64,000 nt of DNA from Rhodanobacter sp. PCA2 (GCF_013620825.1 NZ_NJIC01000001.1:124001-188000); one strand, 5' to 3'; positions 53,954 through 62,471 are shown, counted from the first letter of the stretch. Numbers and translations: made by a program. The notes: generated by a model not told the origin, from the letters alone.

Positions 53954-54358
53954 ATGAACAACGCAACCATGGAAAACCTGTACCTGGCGGCTACGGCGGA
54001 TTCGCCGGAAGTCGACTTTCGCTTCGATGCGCACGAACTTGCGCTGAAAGGCGAGTCGTACCCGGAGAACGCCGCCGCGTTCTATGGCGGTATCATCAAG
54101 CAACTGCACGACTACCTGGCGGGTTGCAGCGAAGGCACCAGGATCACGGTCGATGTCGCGCTGATCTACTTCAACAGTTCCAGTACGAAAATGCTCTTTG
54201 CTTTCTTCGAGGCACTCAACAATGCCGCCACGCGCGGCGTGCATGTCGTGCTGAACTGGCACCACGACCCGGAAGACGACACCATCGGGGATTTCGGCAG
54301 CGAGTTGCGCGACGACTTCACCGCGCTTGAATTCCGTGACCTGCCAACTGCCAGTTGA
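53954..54358 (+). CDS. siaC: SiaC-family switch protein (DUF1987)
   Basis: A 134-residue protein of the SiaC/DUF1987 type. The LYLAATADSPEVDFRFD opening, GESYPENAAAFYGGII, and the VALIYFNSSSTKMLFAFFEAL core are the family landmarks. The hydroxyl residue in the FNSSST segment corresponds to the Thr68 phosphosite region of P. aeruginosa SiaC. Unphosphorylated SiaC binds and activates the diguanylate cyclase SiaD. It overlaps the next gene by one base (TGATG). Confidence 0.88.
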   Translation: MNNATMENLYLAATADSPEVDFRFDAHELALKGESYPENAAAFYGGIIKQLHDYLAGCSEGTRITVDVALIYFNSSSTKMLFAFFEALNNAATRGVHVVLNWHHDPEDDTIGDFGSELRDDFTALEFRDLPTAS

Positions 54359-55062
54359 TGGCCGAGCACGATCTCTTTGAGGCCGAGGAATCCGCATTGC
54401 GTGCCGCCGCGGACACGCATGCGCTGGATTCGCTCGATGCCCGGAGCTATCGCGACGCGCTGGGCACGCTCATCACCCAGTTTCGCCGGCAGGTGCGCGA
54501 GGCGCGGCGCGTCATCATGCACAGCGACCGCCAGGAACGCGAACTCAACATCCTCAACGCCAGACTGACCCAGCTCGCCGCCGAGCTCGACTACAAGGCG
54601 AAACACGACTCCCTGACCGGCGCCTACAACCGGCGTGCAGTCATCGAACTTGCCGAGGCGCACCTGCGCGACGGTGCGCTCGCGCTGATCGTGCTCGACA
54701 TCGACAATTTCAAACGCATCAACGACGAGCACGGCCATCCGGCCGGCGATGCGGTGATCGTGGAACTCGTCGCGCGGCTCCGCGCGGTCGCTCCCGAACC
54801 CGTGGAAATCGGCCGCGTCGGCGGCGAGGAATTCACCGTCGTGCTGCCGGGCATGGAGCTGGAAGCAGCCGTCGCGCTGGCAGAGCGCATGCGCGCGCAA
54901 GTCGCCTCGTCGCCGTTCGACATACCAGCCGGCCGCATCGTGACGGCAAGCTTCGGGGTCAGCTTCACCCCGTGCGGCGGCATGTTCACCGAGGCTTACG
55001 GCAGGGCCGATGCCGCACTGTACGAAGCAAAACGCCGCGGCAGGAATTCCGTGGCGTCTTGA
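54358..55062 (+). CDS. siaD: SiaD-like diguanylate cyclase
   Basis: A 234-residue soluble protein: an N-terminal helical/coiled stretch (residues 1-85, EARRVIMHSDRQERELNILN) and a GGDEF domain with the active GGEEF (RVGGEEFTVV) and DIDNFKRINDEHGH. The RxxD inhibitory site is not present at the normal spacing, so product inhibition may be weak. In SiaABCD systems the cyclase is switched on by SiaC. The ATG at 54358 overlaps the siaC stop. A TTG one codon earlier is less likely. Confidence 0.88.
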   Translation: MAEHDLFEAEESALRAAADTHALDSLDARSYRDALGTLITQFRRQVREARRVIMHSDRQERELNILNARLTQLAAELDYKAKHDSLTGAYNRRAVIELAEAHLRDGALALIVLDIDNFKRINDEHGHPAGDAVIVELVARLRAVAPEPVEIGRVGGEEFTVVLPGMELEAAVALAERMRAQVASSPFDIPAGRIVTASFGVSFTPCGGMFTEAYGRADAALYEAKRRGRNSVAS

Positions 55063-55265
55063 GGCCGGCGTGGCATTCGATCCGCAGGCTTGCGCGGACT
55101 GGTGAATGCGGTCCTGGTCGAGCTTGGCGAGTGGCCGGCGACGTGCCATGGCGCAGGCGGGCGTCCGTCGATTCCACCCGGGCGAATCCTGCGTGCTTGC
55201 TGCCGCAGGTGATGCAGGGTCTGGCACACATCTGGCCCGGCGCCGCGGGCAAACCGTGGTGCGCA

Positions 55266-55306
55266 AAGAAAAACAGCGGCATACGCCGATGCGTATGCCG
55301 CTGTTT
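55266..55306 (-). terminator. terminator after tRNA-Ala
   Basis: On the minus strand a 14-base-pair stem (AAACAGCGGCATAC at 55271-55284 with GTATGCCGCTGTTT at 55293-55306), eight-base loop, then a T-run (complement of 55266-55270). It ends 15 bases past the tRNA CCA end. Confidence 0.85.
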
Positions 55307-55320
55307 CATGCTGGGTAAGT

Positions 55321-55396
<76 letters not shown>

Positions 55397-55463
55397 ACGC
55401 GAGTCGGGCATATTAGCAGCGGGGCGGCGTGCCGCCAAGACCCCGGACGCGGGAACGGGGGTT

Positions 55464-56405
55464 TCAGGCGGCGCCCGGTTCCGCCGCGTCGTCCAGGAAC
55501 GTCGCCGTGGGCACGAAGAACAGCGAGCCGGTGACGGCGGTGCTGTAGTCCAGCAGGCGGTCGTAGTTGCCCGGCGGGCGGCCGACGAACATGTTGACCA
55601 GCATCTGCTCGATGCGCTGCGGGGAGCGCGCGTAGCCGATGAAATAGGTGCCGAACTCGCCCTTGCCGACGTCGCCGAACGGCATGTTGTCGCGCAGGAT
55701 GTCCAGTTCCTCGCCGTTCTCGACGATGGTGGTGAGGGCGTTGTGCGCGGAGCTGGGCTTCGCCGCGTCGTCCAGTTCGATGTTGGTCTGCTTGGTGCGG
55801 CCGATGATCTTTTCCTGCAGCTCGACCGGCAGCGTGTTCCAGCTTTTCAGGTCGTGCAGGTATTTCTGCACGATCACGTAGCTGCCGCCGGCGAAGCCGG
55901 GATCTTCGCCGCCGATGACCACGGCCTCGACCGCGGCCTGGTCCACCGGGTTCTCGGTGCCGTCGACGAAGCCGAGCAGGTCGCGTTCGTCGAAGTACTT
56001 GAAGCCGTGCACCTCGTCGGCGCCGGCGACCGCATCGCCGAGGCGCCCCATGATCTGGGTGGCCAGCTCGAAGCACAGGTCCATGCTGACGGCACGGATG
56101 TGGAACAGCAGGTCGCCCGGCGTGGAGACCGCGTGGTGCCGCCCCTGCAGTTCGCGGAACGGGTGCAGTTCCCGCGGCCGCGGTGCGCCGAACAGCCGGT
56201 CCCATGCGTCCGAGCCCACGCCCATGACGCACGACAAGGCCCCGTCCAGGTCGCGGAAACCCACCGCGCGCACCAGCGCGGCCAGCTCGCCGCACAGCGC
56301 CCGCACGGTCGCGCGATGCGACGGTTCCGGCTGCAGGGTGACGACCAGGAAGATGGCGGCAGGCGTGAGCCTTGCCACGACCGGTTGCGGAATGACGGAA
56401 GGCAC
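55464..56405 (-). CDS. DyP-type haem peroxidase
   Basis: A 313-residue cytosolic-type dye-decolourising peroxidase. The catalytic aspartate D148 is in GFVDGTENP (GxxDG motif), and an arginine in DILRDNMPFG supplies the distal pocket. The proximal histidine is in SSAHNAL, about residue 220. There is no Tat signal, so this is a YfeX-like cytosolic form rather than periplasmic EfeB. It is 60 bases from RNase D on the same strand. Confidence 0.9.
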   Translation of the reverse strand: MPSVIPQPVVARLTPAAIFLVVTLQPEPSHRATVRALCGELAALVRAVGFRDLDGALSCVMGVGSDAWDRLFGAPRPRELHPFRELQGRHHAVSTPGDLLFHIRAVSMDLCFELATQIMGRLGDAVAGADEVHGFKYFDERDLLGFVDGTENPVDQAAVEAVVIGGEDPGFAGGSYVIVQKYLHDLKSWNTLPVELQEKIIGRTKQTNIELDDAAKPSSAHNALTTIVENGEELDILRDNMPFGDVGKGEFGTYFIGYARSPQRIEQMLVNMFVGRPPGNYDRLLDYSTAVTGSLFFVPTATFLDDAAEPGAA

Positions 56406-56465
56406 GTCGACTCCTCGCGGGGATTTTGCGCAGTGTAGTCAGGCCGTCGCGGATTTCCCAAGCGC

Positions 56466-57578
56466 TCAGCCGGGCAGCAGGGCCGGCAGGCGCTCGTGCA
56501 GCACCTCGCGGCGCCAGCCGCCGAGGAAGTCCGGCCACTCGCGGGTGACCACGTATTCCTCCAGCACCTTGCGCGGGCAGAGCAGGCCGGGCGGCAGGTC
56601 CAGTTCGCCGGCGCGGGCGTCGACCAGGTTCTTCATCGCGTTCAGCGCCTGCTTGGCCTCGCCCTGCGGATGCGCGGGGATGGCGGCGGTGGCGGCGATC
56701 TCCTCGTCACCCACCGGCGACTGCAGCAGCGCGAACAGTTCGCTGCGCTGGGCGCTGCGCAGGGCGCGCTGGCCGCGGCTGCGCTGTTCCAGCTCGGCGA
56801 GGCTGGCCGGCGGATGCTGGGCCAGGCTCAGCGCCAGCGCATCGTCCAGCAGCCACGGGCGCGGGCGGTCCAGCACGCGTGCGCTGCGGTCGCGCCACAG
56901 CAGCACGCGGCGCAGCAAGGCCTGCTGCGCGGGCGACCATTCGGCGGCGCCGCGCAGCGCGCGCTGCGGCTGCGGGTCGCCCTCGCGGTGGGTGGCCCGC
57001 TGCTTGAGCCGGGCGCAGTCCTCGGCATGCCACGCCGCGCGGTCGCGCCGGTGCAGGCGTTCGGCGAGCTGGGCGTGGATGGATTCCAGGTACACCACGT
57101 CCAGCGTGGCGTAGCTGCGCTGCGAGGCGGTGAGCGGGCGCTGCATCCAGTCCGAGCGCGTCTCGCCCTTGTCCAGATCGTCGCCGCAGAGTTCCGCGAC
57201 CAGCGCGCGGTAGCTGATGCCCAGCCCCATGCCGGCGAACGCGGCGGCGATCTGGGTGTCGAACAGCGTGTGCGGGCCGCCGGGCAGCAGCGGCTCCAGC
57301 GTTTCCAGGTCCTCGCCGGCGCTGTGCATCACCGTGACGCCGCCGCGCGTGCCCAGCGCGGGCTGCAGCGCATCGCCGATCGCGAACGCCAGCGGGTCGA
57401 CCAACGCGTGCCGCCCGCGGCAACCCAGTTGCAGCAGGGCGAGCTGCGGGTGGAAGGTATCGCGGCGCATGAACTCGGTGTCGACGCCGATCAAGGCGTC
57501 CGCCGGCACGTCGTCCAGCCAGGCTTGCAGCGCGGCGCGGTCGGCGATCCAGTCGGCGGTGACATCGGGCAGGGACAC
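56466..57578 (-). CDS. rnd: ribonuclease D
   Basis: A 370-residue 3'-5' exoribonuclease of the DEDDy family, trimming tRNA 3' ends. Exo motifs: DTEFMR (D33, E35), HSAGEDLETL and FDTQIAA, and YATLDVVYLESI. C-terminal HRDC-like regions follow (about 210-360). The GTG at 57578 has GGAG eight bases upstream; the open frame extends further but without a ribosome site. It is followed by the DyP peroxidase gene. Confidence 0.92.
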   Translation of the reverse strand: MSLPDVTADWIADRAALQAWLDDVPADALIGVDTEFMRRDTFHPQLALLQLGCRGRHALVDPLAFAIGDALQPALGTRGGVTVMHSAGEDLETLEPLLPGGPHTLFDTQIAAAFAGMGLGISYRALVAELCGDDLDKGETRSDWMQRPLTASQRSYATLDVVYLESIHAQLAERLHRRDRAAWHAEDCARLKQRATHREGDPQPQRALRGAAEWSPAQQALLRRVLLWRDRSARVLDRPRPWLLDDALALSLAQHPPASLAELEQRSRGQRALRSAQRSELFALLQSPVGDEEIAATAAIPAHPQGEAKQALNAMKNLVDARAGELDLPPGLLCPRKVLEEYVVTREWPDFLGGWRREVLHERLPALLPG

Positions 57579-57652
57579 GTGGATTGCTCCGTCATCGGTG
57601 GTGACATAAGGTGAGCGGCGCACGATAACAGGCCGATCCGGGAACGCCCAGC

Positions 57653-59593
57653 ATGCCGAGCAACACCACGCTGCATCGCCAACGCACGCTCGGCGGCATG
57701 ATCGGCATCCTGGTGCTGGCATTCGGCCTCGGCTACCACTTCTTCCCGCGCCTGTTCCATGCCGAACCGGGCGAGGTCGCGCGGCGCAACCTGCCGACGC
57801 TGCCGGCCGCCGCGCCCGGCGGCGCGGCGGCCGCCAACGAGCCGGCGACCGAGGAACTGAACGCGGGGCCGCCGTTGACCCTGGCGCCCACTGCGGTGAT
57901 CGCCGCGCGGCTCAGCCGCGAGCACACCAGATTGCCGGAGCAGCTCACGCCCGATCCACCCAGGCTGCGCGCGCTGTTGGACCGCGCCGCCAAGGCGCTG
58001 GCGGCCGGCCGCCTGGCCGGCGACAAGGACGGCGCCGCGGCGCTCTATCTGCAGGCAGCGAAGGACAAGCCCGACAGCCGCCGCGCGGCGCAGGGCGTGA
58101 TCGACGTGCGCGCGCGGCTGGTGGCGCAGATCGAGCGCGACCTCGCGCTGGGCAACGCCGAAGACGCCACCGACCAGCTGGCGACGCTGCAGCAGTTGCC
58201 GGACAGTAAGGACGACGTGGCGCGCTTCACGGCCGCGTTGAAGACGCTCACCGACGTTCGCCCGCTGCTCGCCAAGGCGGCCGGTCTGCTGCAGCAGGGC
58301 AAGGCCGACGAGCCGGCCGGCCGCAGTGCGCTGGACATCTACCGGCAGGTGCAGCAGCTCGATCCGCAGAACGCGGTGGCGGAGCAGGGCGTGCTGGACG
58401 TGCAGCACGTGGTGCTCGACCGCGCGCTCGCCGCGGTGGCGCAGAACGATTTCGCCCGGGCGGACAAGGTGCTGGTCGAGGCGCAGGCGATCCGCCCCGG
58501 CTCGCAGCAATTGCACGACGTGCGCCAGCGGGTGGAGGACATGCGCGTCGCGCGCGCCAGCGGCGTGCTGGCGCAGGCGCACTCCGCGCTGGACGCGGGC
58601 AACCTTGCGCTGGCGCGGCAGCTCGCCGCCCAGGCGCAGGCCACCAGTCCGCAACTGGAAGGCCTCGCCGCGTTCGAGCAGCAACTGGTCAACGCGCAGT
58701 TGTACGCCAGCTACAAGCCCGGCCAGGTGTTCAGCGACCGCTACGTCGACCTGCCCGGGCAATCGCCGGCGATGGTGGTGATCCCCACCGGCAGCTTCAT
58801 GATGGGCGCGGCCGACGACGACAGCGGCCGCAGCGCGTCCGAGCAGCCGCTGCACAAGGTAAGCATCGAGCAGGGCTTCGCGATGTCGCGCAGCGCGATC
58901 ACCGTGGGCCAGTTCCGCGAATTCGTGCGCGAGAGCGGCTACGTTCCCGACTCGGTAAAGCACGGCGGCGCCAGCGTCTACGACGAGCGCAGCGGCGCGA
59001 TGCGCGACGACGGCAACGCCACCTGGCAGGACGACTATGCCGGGCACACGGCCGCCGACAACCTGCCGGTGGTCAACGTTTCCTGGGCCGACGCCAAGGC
59101 CTACGCCGACTGGCTCGCCAAGCGCACCGGCAAGAAATACCGCCTGCCCAGCGAGGCCGAGTTCGCCTACGCGCTGCGCGGCGGCACCACCACGCGCTAC
59201 TGGTGGGGCGACGACATGCCGCAGCGCAAGGTGGAGAACCTCACCGGCTCGCGCGACCGCTCGCCCAGTGGCCGGCGCTGGAACCACGCGTTCCGCGGCT
59301 ACGACGACGGCTACTGGGGACCGGCGCCGGCGATGAGCTTCGCAGCCAATCCGTTCGGCCTGTACGACATGGGCGGCAACGTCTCCGAGTGGATGGCCGA
59401 CTGCTGGCACGACAACTACATCCGCGCGCCCGTCGACGGCAGCGCGTGGCTCAACCCCGGTTGCGGCGTGCGCGTGCTGCGCGGCGGTTCCTGGGGCAGT
59501 TCGCCGGACCAGGCGCGCTCGGCCTGGCGGCAGGGTGCCGACGCCGGCGTGCGCAGCGGGCGCGTCGGCTTCCGGGTGGTGCGCGAACTTTGA
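57653..59593 (+). CDS. membrane-anchored protein with TPR-like region and SUMF1 domain
   Basis: A 646-residue protein. Residues about 13-33 form a signal-anchor, 90-350 a helical, TPR-like periplasmic region with repeated LARGD-type segments, and 370-645 a formylglycine-generating-enzyme (SUMF1/EgtB) type domain with VVIPTGSFMMG, RLPSEAEFAYALRGG and NVSEWMADCW. The cysteine pair that binds copper in true FGE (after RGGSW) is absent here, so formylglycine synthesis is unlikely. A binding or other oxidase role, as in PvdO- or SUMF-like proteins, is possible. Confidence 0.78.
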   Translation: MPSNTTLHRQRTLGGMIGILVLAFGLGYHFFPRLFHAEPGEVARRNLPTLPAAAPGGAAAANEPATEELNAGPPLTLAPTAVIAARLSREHTRLPEQLTPDPPRLRALLDRAAKALAAGRLAGDKDGAAALYLQAAKDKPDSRRAAQGVIDVRARLVAQIERDLALGNAEDATDQLATLQQLPDSKDDVARFTAALKTLTDVRPLLAKAAGLLQQGKADEPAGRSALDIYRQVQQLDPQNAVAEQGVLDVQHVVLDRALAAVAQNDFARADKVLVEAQAIRPGSQQLHDVRQRVEDMRVARASGVLAQAHSALDAGNLALARQLAAQAQATSPQLEGLAAFEQQLVNAQLYASYKPGQVFSDRYVDLPGQSPAMVVIPTGSFMMGAADDDSGRSASEQPLHKVSIEQGFAMSRSAITVGQFREFVRESGYVPDSVKHGGASVYDERSGAMRDDGNATWQDDYAGHTAADNLPVVNVSWADAKAYADWLAKRTGKKYRLPSEAEFAYALRGGTTTRYWWGDDMPQRKVENLTGSRDRSPSGRRWNHAFRGYDDGYWGPAPAMSFAANPFGLYDMGGNVSEWMADCWHDNYIRAPVDGSAWLNPGCGVRVLRGGSWGSSPDQARSAWRQGADAGVRSGRVGFRVVREL

Positions 59594-59737
59594 GCCCGCG
59601 GCGGCGGCCGGGTCGGCCGTCGGCACCGCTTCGCGCGCATTGCACTAACCAAAGCCCTGAAATTCGCGTAGATTGTGCATGCCGAACGGCCACCGCCTCG
59701 CTGGAGGCGGTGCCTTACTCAACCACGATGGATGCCC

Positions 59738-60130
59738 ATGGCTACCAAGACCACTGCCAAGAAAGCCCCCGCCAAGGCCGCCAAGCCGGCGCCGAAAGCC
59801 GCTCCCGCCGCGATCAAGCCGATCAAGGACGCGCTCAGCAAGTCCGGCCTGATCTCCCACATCGCCCAGCAGACCAGCGTCGAGACCAAGCACGTCAAGG
59901 CCGTGCTTGCCGCGCTGGAGCACGCCGTGCTGGGCGCCGTGCACAAGAAGGGCGCCGGCCAGTTCACCCTGCCGGGTCTGTTCAAGGTCAACGCCGTGCA
60001 GGTGCCGGCCAAGCCGAAGCGCACCGGCATCAACCCGTTCACCAAGCAGGAACAGGTGTTCGCCGCCAAGCCGGCCACGGTGAAGGTGAAGGTGCGTCCG
60101 CTGAAGAAGCTCAAGGACGCCGCGCTCTGA
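59738..60130 (+). CDS. HU-family DNA-binding protein with Lys/Ala/Pro-rich N-terminus
   Basis: A 130-residue nucleoid protein. The first 27 residues are Lys/Ala/Pro repeats (AKKAPAKAAKPAPKAAP), like eukaryotic histone H1 tails. The HU/IHF fold follows (residues 29-125), with GLFKVNAVQVPAKPKRTGINPFT, the DNA-binding arm region, and KVRPLKKLK at the end. The tail may bind RNA or compact DNA. An upstream ATG two codons earlier is possible. The terminators after it mark the transcript end. Confidence 0.85.
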   Translation: MATKTTAKKAPAKAAKPAPKAAPAAIKPIKDALSKSGLISHIAQQTSVETKHVKAVLAALEHAVLGAVHKKGAGQFTLPGLFKVNAVQVPAKPKRTGINPFTKQEQVFAAKPATVKVKVRPLKKLKDAAL

Positions 60131-60137
60131 GCGCCTC

Positions 60138-60200
60138 GACGCCTGCCCCCTCGGCAGGCGTCCTGCAGGAAGTACCGCAAAGGCCGCGCAAGCGGCCTTT
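60138..60200 (+). terminator. two hairpins after the HU-like gene
   Basis: GACGCCTGC/GCAGGCGTC (60138-60162) and AAAGGCCGC-GCAA-GCGGCCTTT (60179-60200). The second has the A/T-flanked form of a factor-independent terminator. Confidence 0.75.
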
Positions 60201-60264
60201 GTCTTGTCCGCTGCACGGGAAATCTGCGCCGGCGGGGCAGGCGCGATCCGGGGTGGAACCGGGG

Positions 60265-60284
60265 TTTCGGACGGTCGTCCAAAA
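60265..60284. promoter_or_regulatory. operator-like palindrome TTTCGGAC(4)GTCCaAAA
   Basis: TTTCGGAC-GGTC-GTCCAAAA: inverted arms with one mismatch. Similar in sequence to the perfect palindrome at 60469-60485, which makes a shared regulator plausible. Confidence 0.4.
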
Positions 60285-60468
60285 TGTCCGGGAGTGGGCT
60301 AACATGCCGGCATCGGGGTTCCCGCCACCATCGAGTGCGTCCTGGATTCGCAATCGTTCGGCTCCGCGTGCCGTCCGTTCGGCGCAAGCTCGGTGGCCCG
60401 CGGTCGACAGGTGGACCGGGTGCCCGCGGGCTGGCTCAGCAGCGAGTCGGGGGTGCGTGTGCCGCTGT

Positions 60469-60485
60469 TTTCGGACCGTCCGAAA
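60469..60485. promoter_or_regulatory. perfect operator-like palindrome TTTCGGACCGTCCGAAA
   Basis: An exact 17-base palindrome (8+1+8) about 105 bases upstream of the PAS-GGDEF start. It repeats the TTTCGGAC/GTCCGAAA arms of the site at 60265. The protein that binds it is unknown. Confidence 0.45.
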
Positions 60486-60515
60486 CCGTCCCTGTTTCGA
60501 GGCGGCTCTGGTCAT

Positions 60516-60557
60516 CGGCGGGAAGTTCACGTCAATTTCCCGCCGTGTGCCTATAAG
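60516..60557 (+). promoter_or_regulatory. palindrome and -10 box before the PAS-GGDEF gene
   Basis: CGGCGGGAA (60516-60524) and TTCCCGCCG (60537-60545) are perfect arms with a 12-base loop. Six bases later is TATAAG (60552-60557), a good -10 hexamer, 34 bases before the ATG at 60591. No good -35 box is visible, which suits an activator- or repressor-controlled promoter. Confidence 0.5.
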
Positions 60558-60590
60558 ACATAGCTTGCGATGCGAATGCCGAGGGCGAAC

Positions 60591-62381
60591 ATGGGTGAGC
60601 ATGCCTCCATCCACGCCGACACCAGGACGGCGGTCGATCTGCTGCAATGGCCCGCGAGCCCGCTTGCCACGCATTACGGCACGGCGGACACCCAGGCTTC
60701 GGAGATGGCCGCCGCAGCGGCCTTCATCGAACGGCTTGCCTACCCCGCGTGCCTGGTGGACGCGACCGGCATCGTGACGGGACTGAATGCGGCCTGGCGT
60801 GGCTTCGCGCCGCTCGCCGTCGAGGCGGCAACCCAGCAGTGGGCGCAGTTGATCCACCCGGCGGACCGCTACGAAGCGTTCTCGCACCTGCATGCGCTGT
60901 GCGTGCGCCGCCAGTCCACCAGTCTCGAATGCCGGCTCGCGAACCGCCACGGCCTGCCGGACTGGTTCCTGCTGCAACTGCAGTCGTTCAACACCCCGTC
61001 CGCGTCGGTCTTCTACCTGTGCACCTGTACCGACATCCGGCACCTCAAGCGCACGGAAGTCGAATTGCGCCGCCGCGCGTCGATGCAGGCGGACATGCTC
61101 GACATCAGCGTGGACTGCATCAAGCTGATCGCGCTCGACGGCACCCTGGTGCACATGAACAAGGCCGGTTGCCGCGCGCTGGGCGTGCCCGAGGATTCGT
61201 CGTTCGGCATGCCCTGGCTGGCGCTGCTGCCCGAAGACGTCCGGGCCCGGGGCGAGCGCGAGCTGGAACAGGCGCGCGCCGGGAAATTCGGCCGTTTCCC
61301 CGGACGCAGCGTGCTACCCGGCGGCAAGACCCAGTACTGGGACAACATGCTCACGCCGGTCCTGAGCGCCGATGGTTCGCCCTCGGCGATCCTGTGCGTG
61401 TCGCGCGAGGTGACGCTGGAGAAGGAGGCGCTGGGCGCGCTGCAGGCAAGCGAGCAGCGCCTGGCGATCGCCGCGCGCATCGGCGGCCTCGGCATCTGGG
61501 ATTACGACGTCGTGCAGCAGACCTGGCAGTGCGACGAGGCCTGGCACGGCATCATGGGGCTGGACGCACTGCGCCCGGTGCGCTTCCTCGACCAGTTCCG
61601 GCCGCTGATCCATCCCGACGACCTCGAAGCCGCGGACGACTACCTCCGCGCCCTCACCGAGTCGACGAGCGAGGCTGGCGAGCATGTGCTGATCTTCCGC
61701 ATCGTCCGTCCGGACGGCGAGGGGCGCTGGTTGCGTTCGGCGGCGCACGTGCAGCATGAAAACGCCCGGGTGGTACGGGTGGTCGGCTTCATCGTCGACA
61801 TCACCGATGCCTGGCGCAACGAGACCGCGCTGCGGAACGCGAACCGCGCGCTGGAGCTGGAGAAATCCTCGCTTGAACGCCGCTGCCTGGAAGATCCGCT
61901 CACCGGGCTGCCGAACCGGCGCCTGCTGAACAGCGCGATCGAACACCTCTGCATGCACGCCGCGGAGGCGCGCACGCCGTTCTGCATCGGCATGGTCGAC
62001 ATCGATCACTTCAAGGCGCTGAACGACCGCTACGGCCATCTGTACGGCGACGCCGCGCTTTCCGCGATTGCCTCCGCGATGCAGTCGGTGATGCGGCAAT
62101 CGGATTTCATCGCCCGCTACGGCGGCGAGGAATTCGCGTTCGTCCTTGCCGACGGCGGCGAACCGCAACAGGTGCTGGACCGCCTGTTCGAAGCCGTCGA
62201 CGCGCTGGCCATCGTGCATGCCGATTCGCCGAACGGCCACGTCACGATCAGCTGCGGCTGCCTGGTGGTCCGCTCCGCGAACAAGGTGGCGCCGGAGGAC
62301 ATCCTGCGGATGAGCGACTGCGCGTTGTACGCGGCGAAAACCTCCGGTCGCCACCGCTACGTCATCCAGACGTTCGGCTGA
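60591..62381 (+). CDS. triple-PAS diguanylate cyclase
   Basis: A 596-residue soluble cyclase with three PAS-like domains (about residues 40-155, 165-285, 300-410) and a C-terminal GGDEF domain (425-590). The active site GGEEF is intact (RYGGEEFAFV), DIDHFKALNDRYGH is present, and RQSD is at the I-site spacing, so product inhibition is expected. It lacks a membrane anchor and should respond to a cytosolic signal, perhaps haem or flavin bound by a PAS domain. The ATG at 60591 has AGGG before it; one at 60570 is possible. It is controlled by a symmetrical promoter region and is the last host gene before the mobile segment. Confidence 0.9.
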   Translation: MGEHASIHADTRTAVDLLQWPASPLATHYGTADTQASEMAAAAAFIERLAYPACLVDATGIVTGLNAAWRGFAPLAVEAATQQWAQLIHPADRYEAFSHLHALCVRRQSTSLECRLANRHGLPDWFLLQLQSFNTPSASVFYLCTCTDIRHLKRTEVELRRRASMQADMLDISVDCIKLIALDGTLVHMNKAGCRALGVPEDSSFGMPWLALLPEDVRARGERELEQARAGKFGRFPGRSVLPGGKTQYWDNMLTPVLSADGSPSAILCVSREVTLEKEALGALQASEQRLAIAARIGGLGIWDYDVVQQTWQCDEAWHGIMGLDALRPVRFLDQFRPLIHPDDLEAADDYLRALTESTSEAGEHVLIFRIVRPDGEGRWLRSAAHVQHENARVVRVVGFIVDITDAWRNETALRNANRALELEKSSLERRCLEDPLTGLPNRRLLNSAIEHLCMHAAEARTPFCIGMVDIDHFKALNDRYGHLYGDAALSAIASAMQSVMRQSDFIARYGGEEFAFVLADGGEPQQVLDRLFEAVDALAIVHADSPNGHVTISCGCLVVRSANKVAPEDILRMSDCALYAAKTSGRHRYVIQTFG

Positions 62382-62403
62382 GCCGCCGAAAGGCAGGCAT
62401 GAA

Positions 62404-62435
62404 AAAGCCGCCCCTGCCAGGCATGGGGCGGCTTT
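62404..62435. terminator. bidirectional terminator between the cyclase gene and the mobile segment
   Basis: AAAGCCGCCCC (62404-62414) and GGGGCGGCTTT (62425-62435), with a ten-base loop. On the minus strand a TTTTTC run follows (complement of 62401-62406), as would suit the terminator of a minus-strand tRNA; on the plus strand it can end the cyclase transcript. Confidence 0.8.
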
Positions 62436-62439
62436 GAAT

Positions 62440-62458
62440 TGGTGCCGAGGTCGGCACC
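62440..62458 (-). other. possible attachment-site remnant: tRNA-Leu-like 3' end
   Basis: On the minus strand 62450-62440 reads CCTCGGCACCA, which equals the 3' acceptor arm, discriminator and CCA of the GCCGAGG-type tRNA-Leu. It is placed just before a U-run terminator, in the same arrangement as tRNA-Ala in this window, but no tRNA body precedes it. A 9-base palindrome (TGGTGCCGA/TCGGCACCA) also fits here, so chance remains possible. Confidence 0.45.
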
Positions 62459-62471
62459 ACAAAGCCTTGTT

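Larger units (their letters stand above)
60131..60590. other. 460-base regulatory gap between the HU-like gene and the PAS-GGDEF gene
   Basis: No protein gene is visible. It contains, in order, two hairpins for the HU transcript end (60138-60200), an operator-like site (60265-60284), a related perfect palindrome (60469-60485) and a larger palindrome with a -10 box (60516-60557). The density of symmetrical sites is unusual for the window. Confidence 0.6.

Noticed and set aside
60284-60556. Small open frames in the gap before the PAS-GGDEF gene
   Set aside because: Codon use does not fit the genome and the region is full of palindromes, so it is more likely regulatory.
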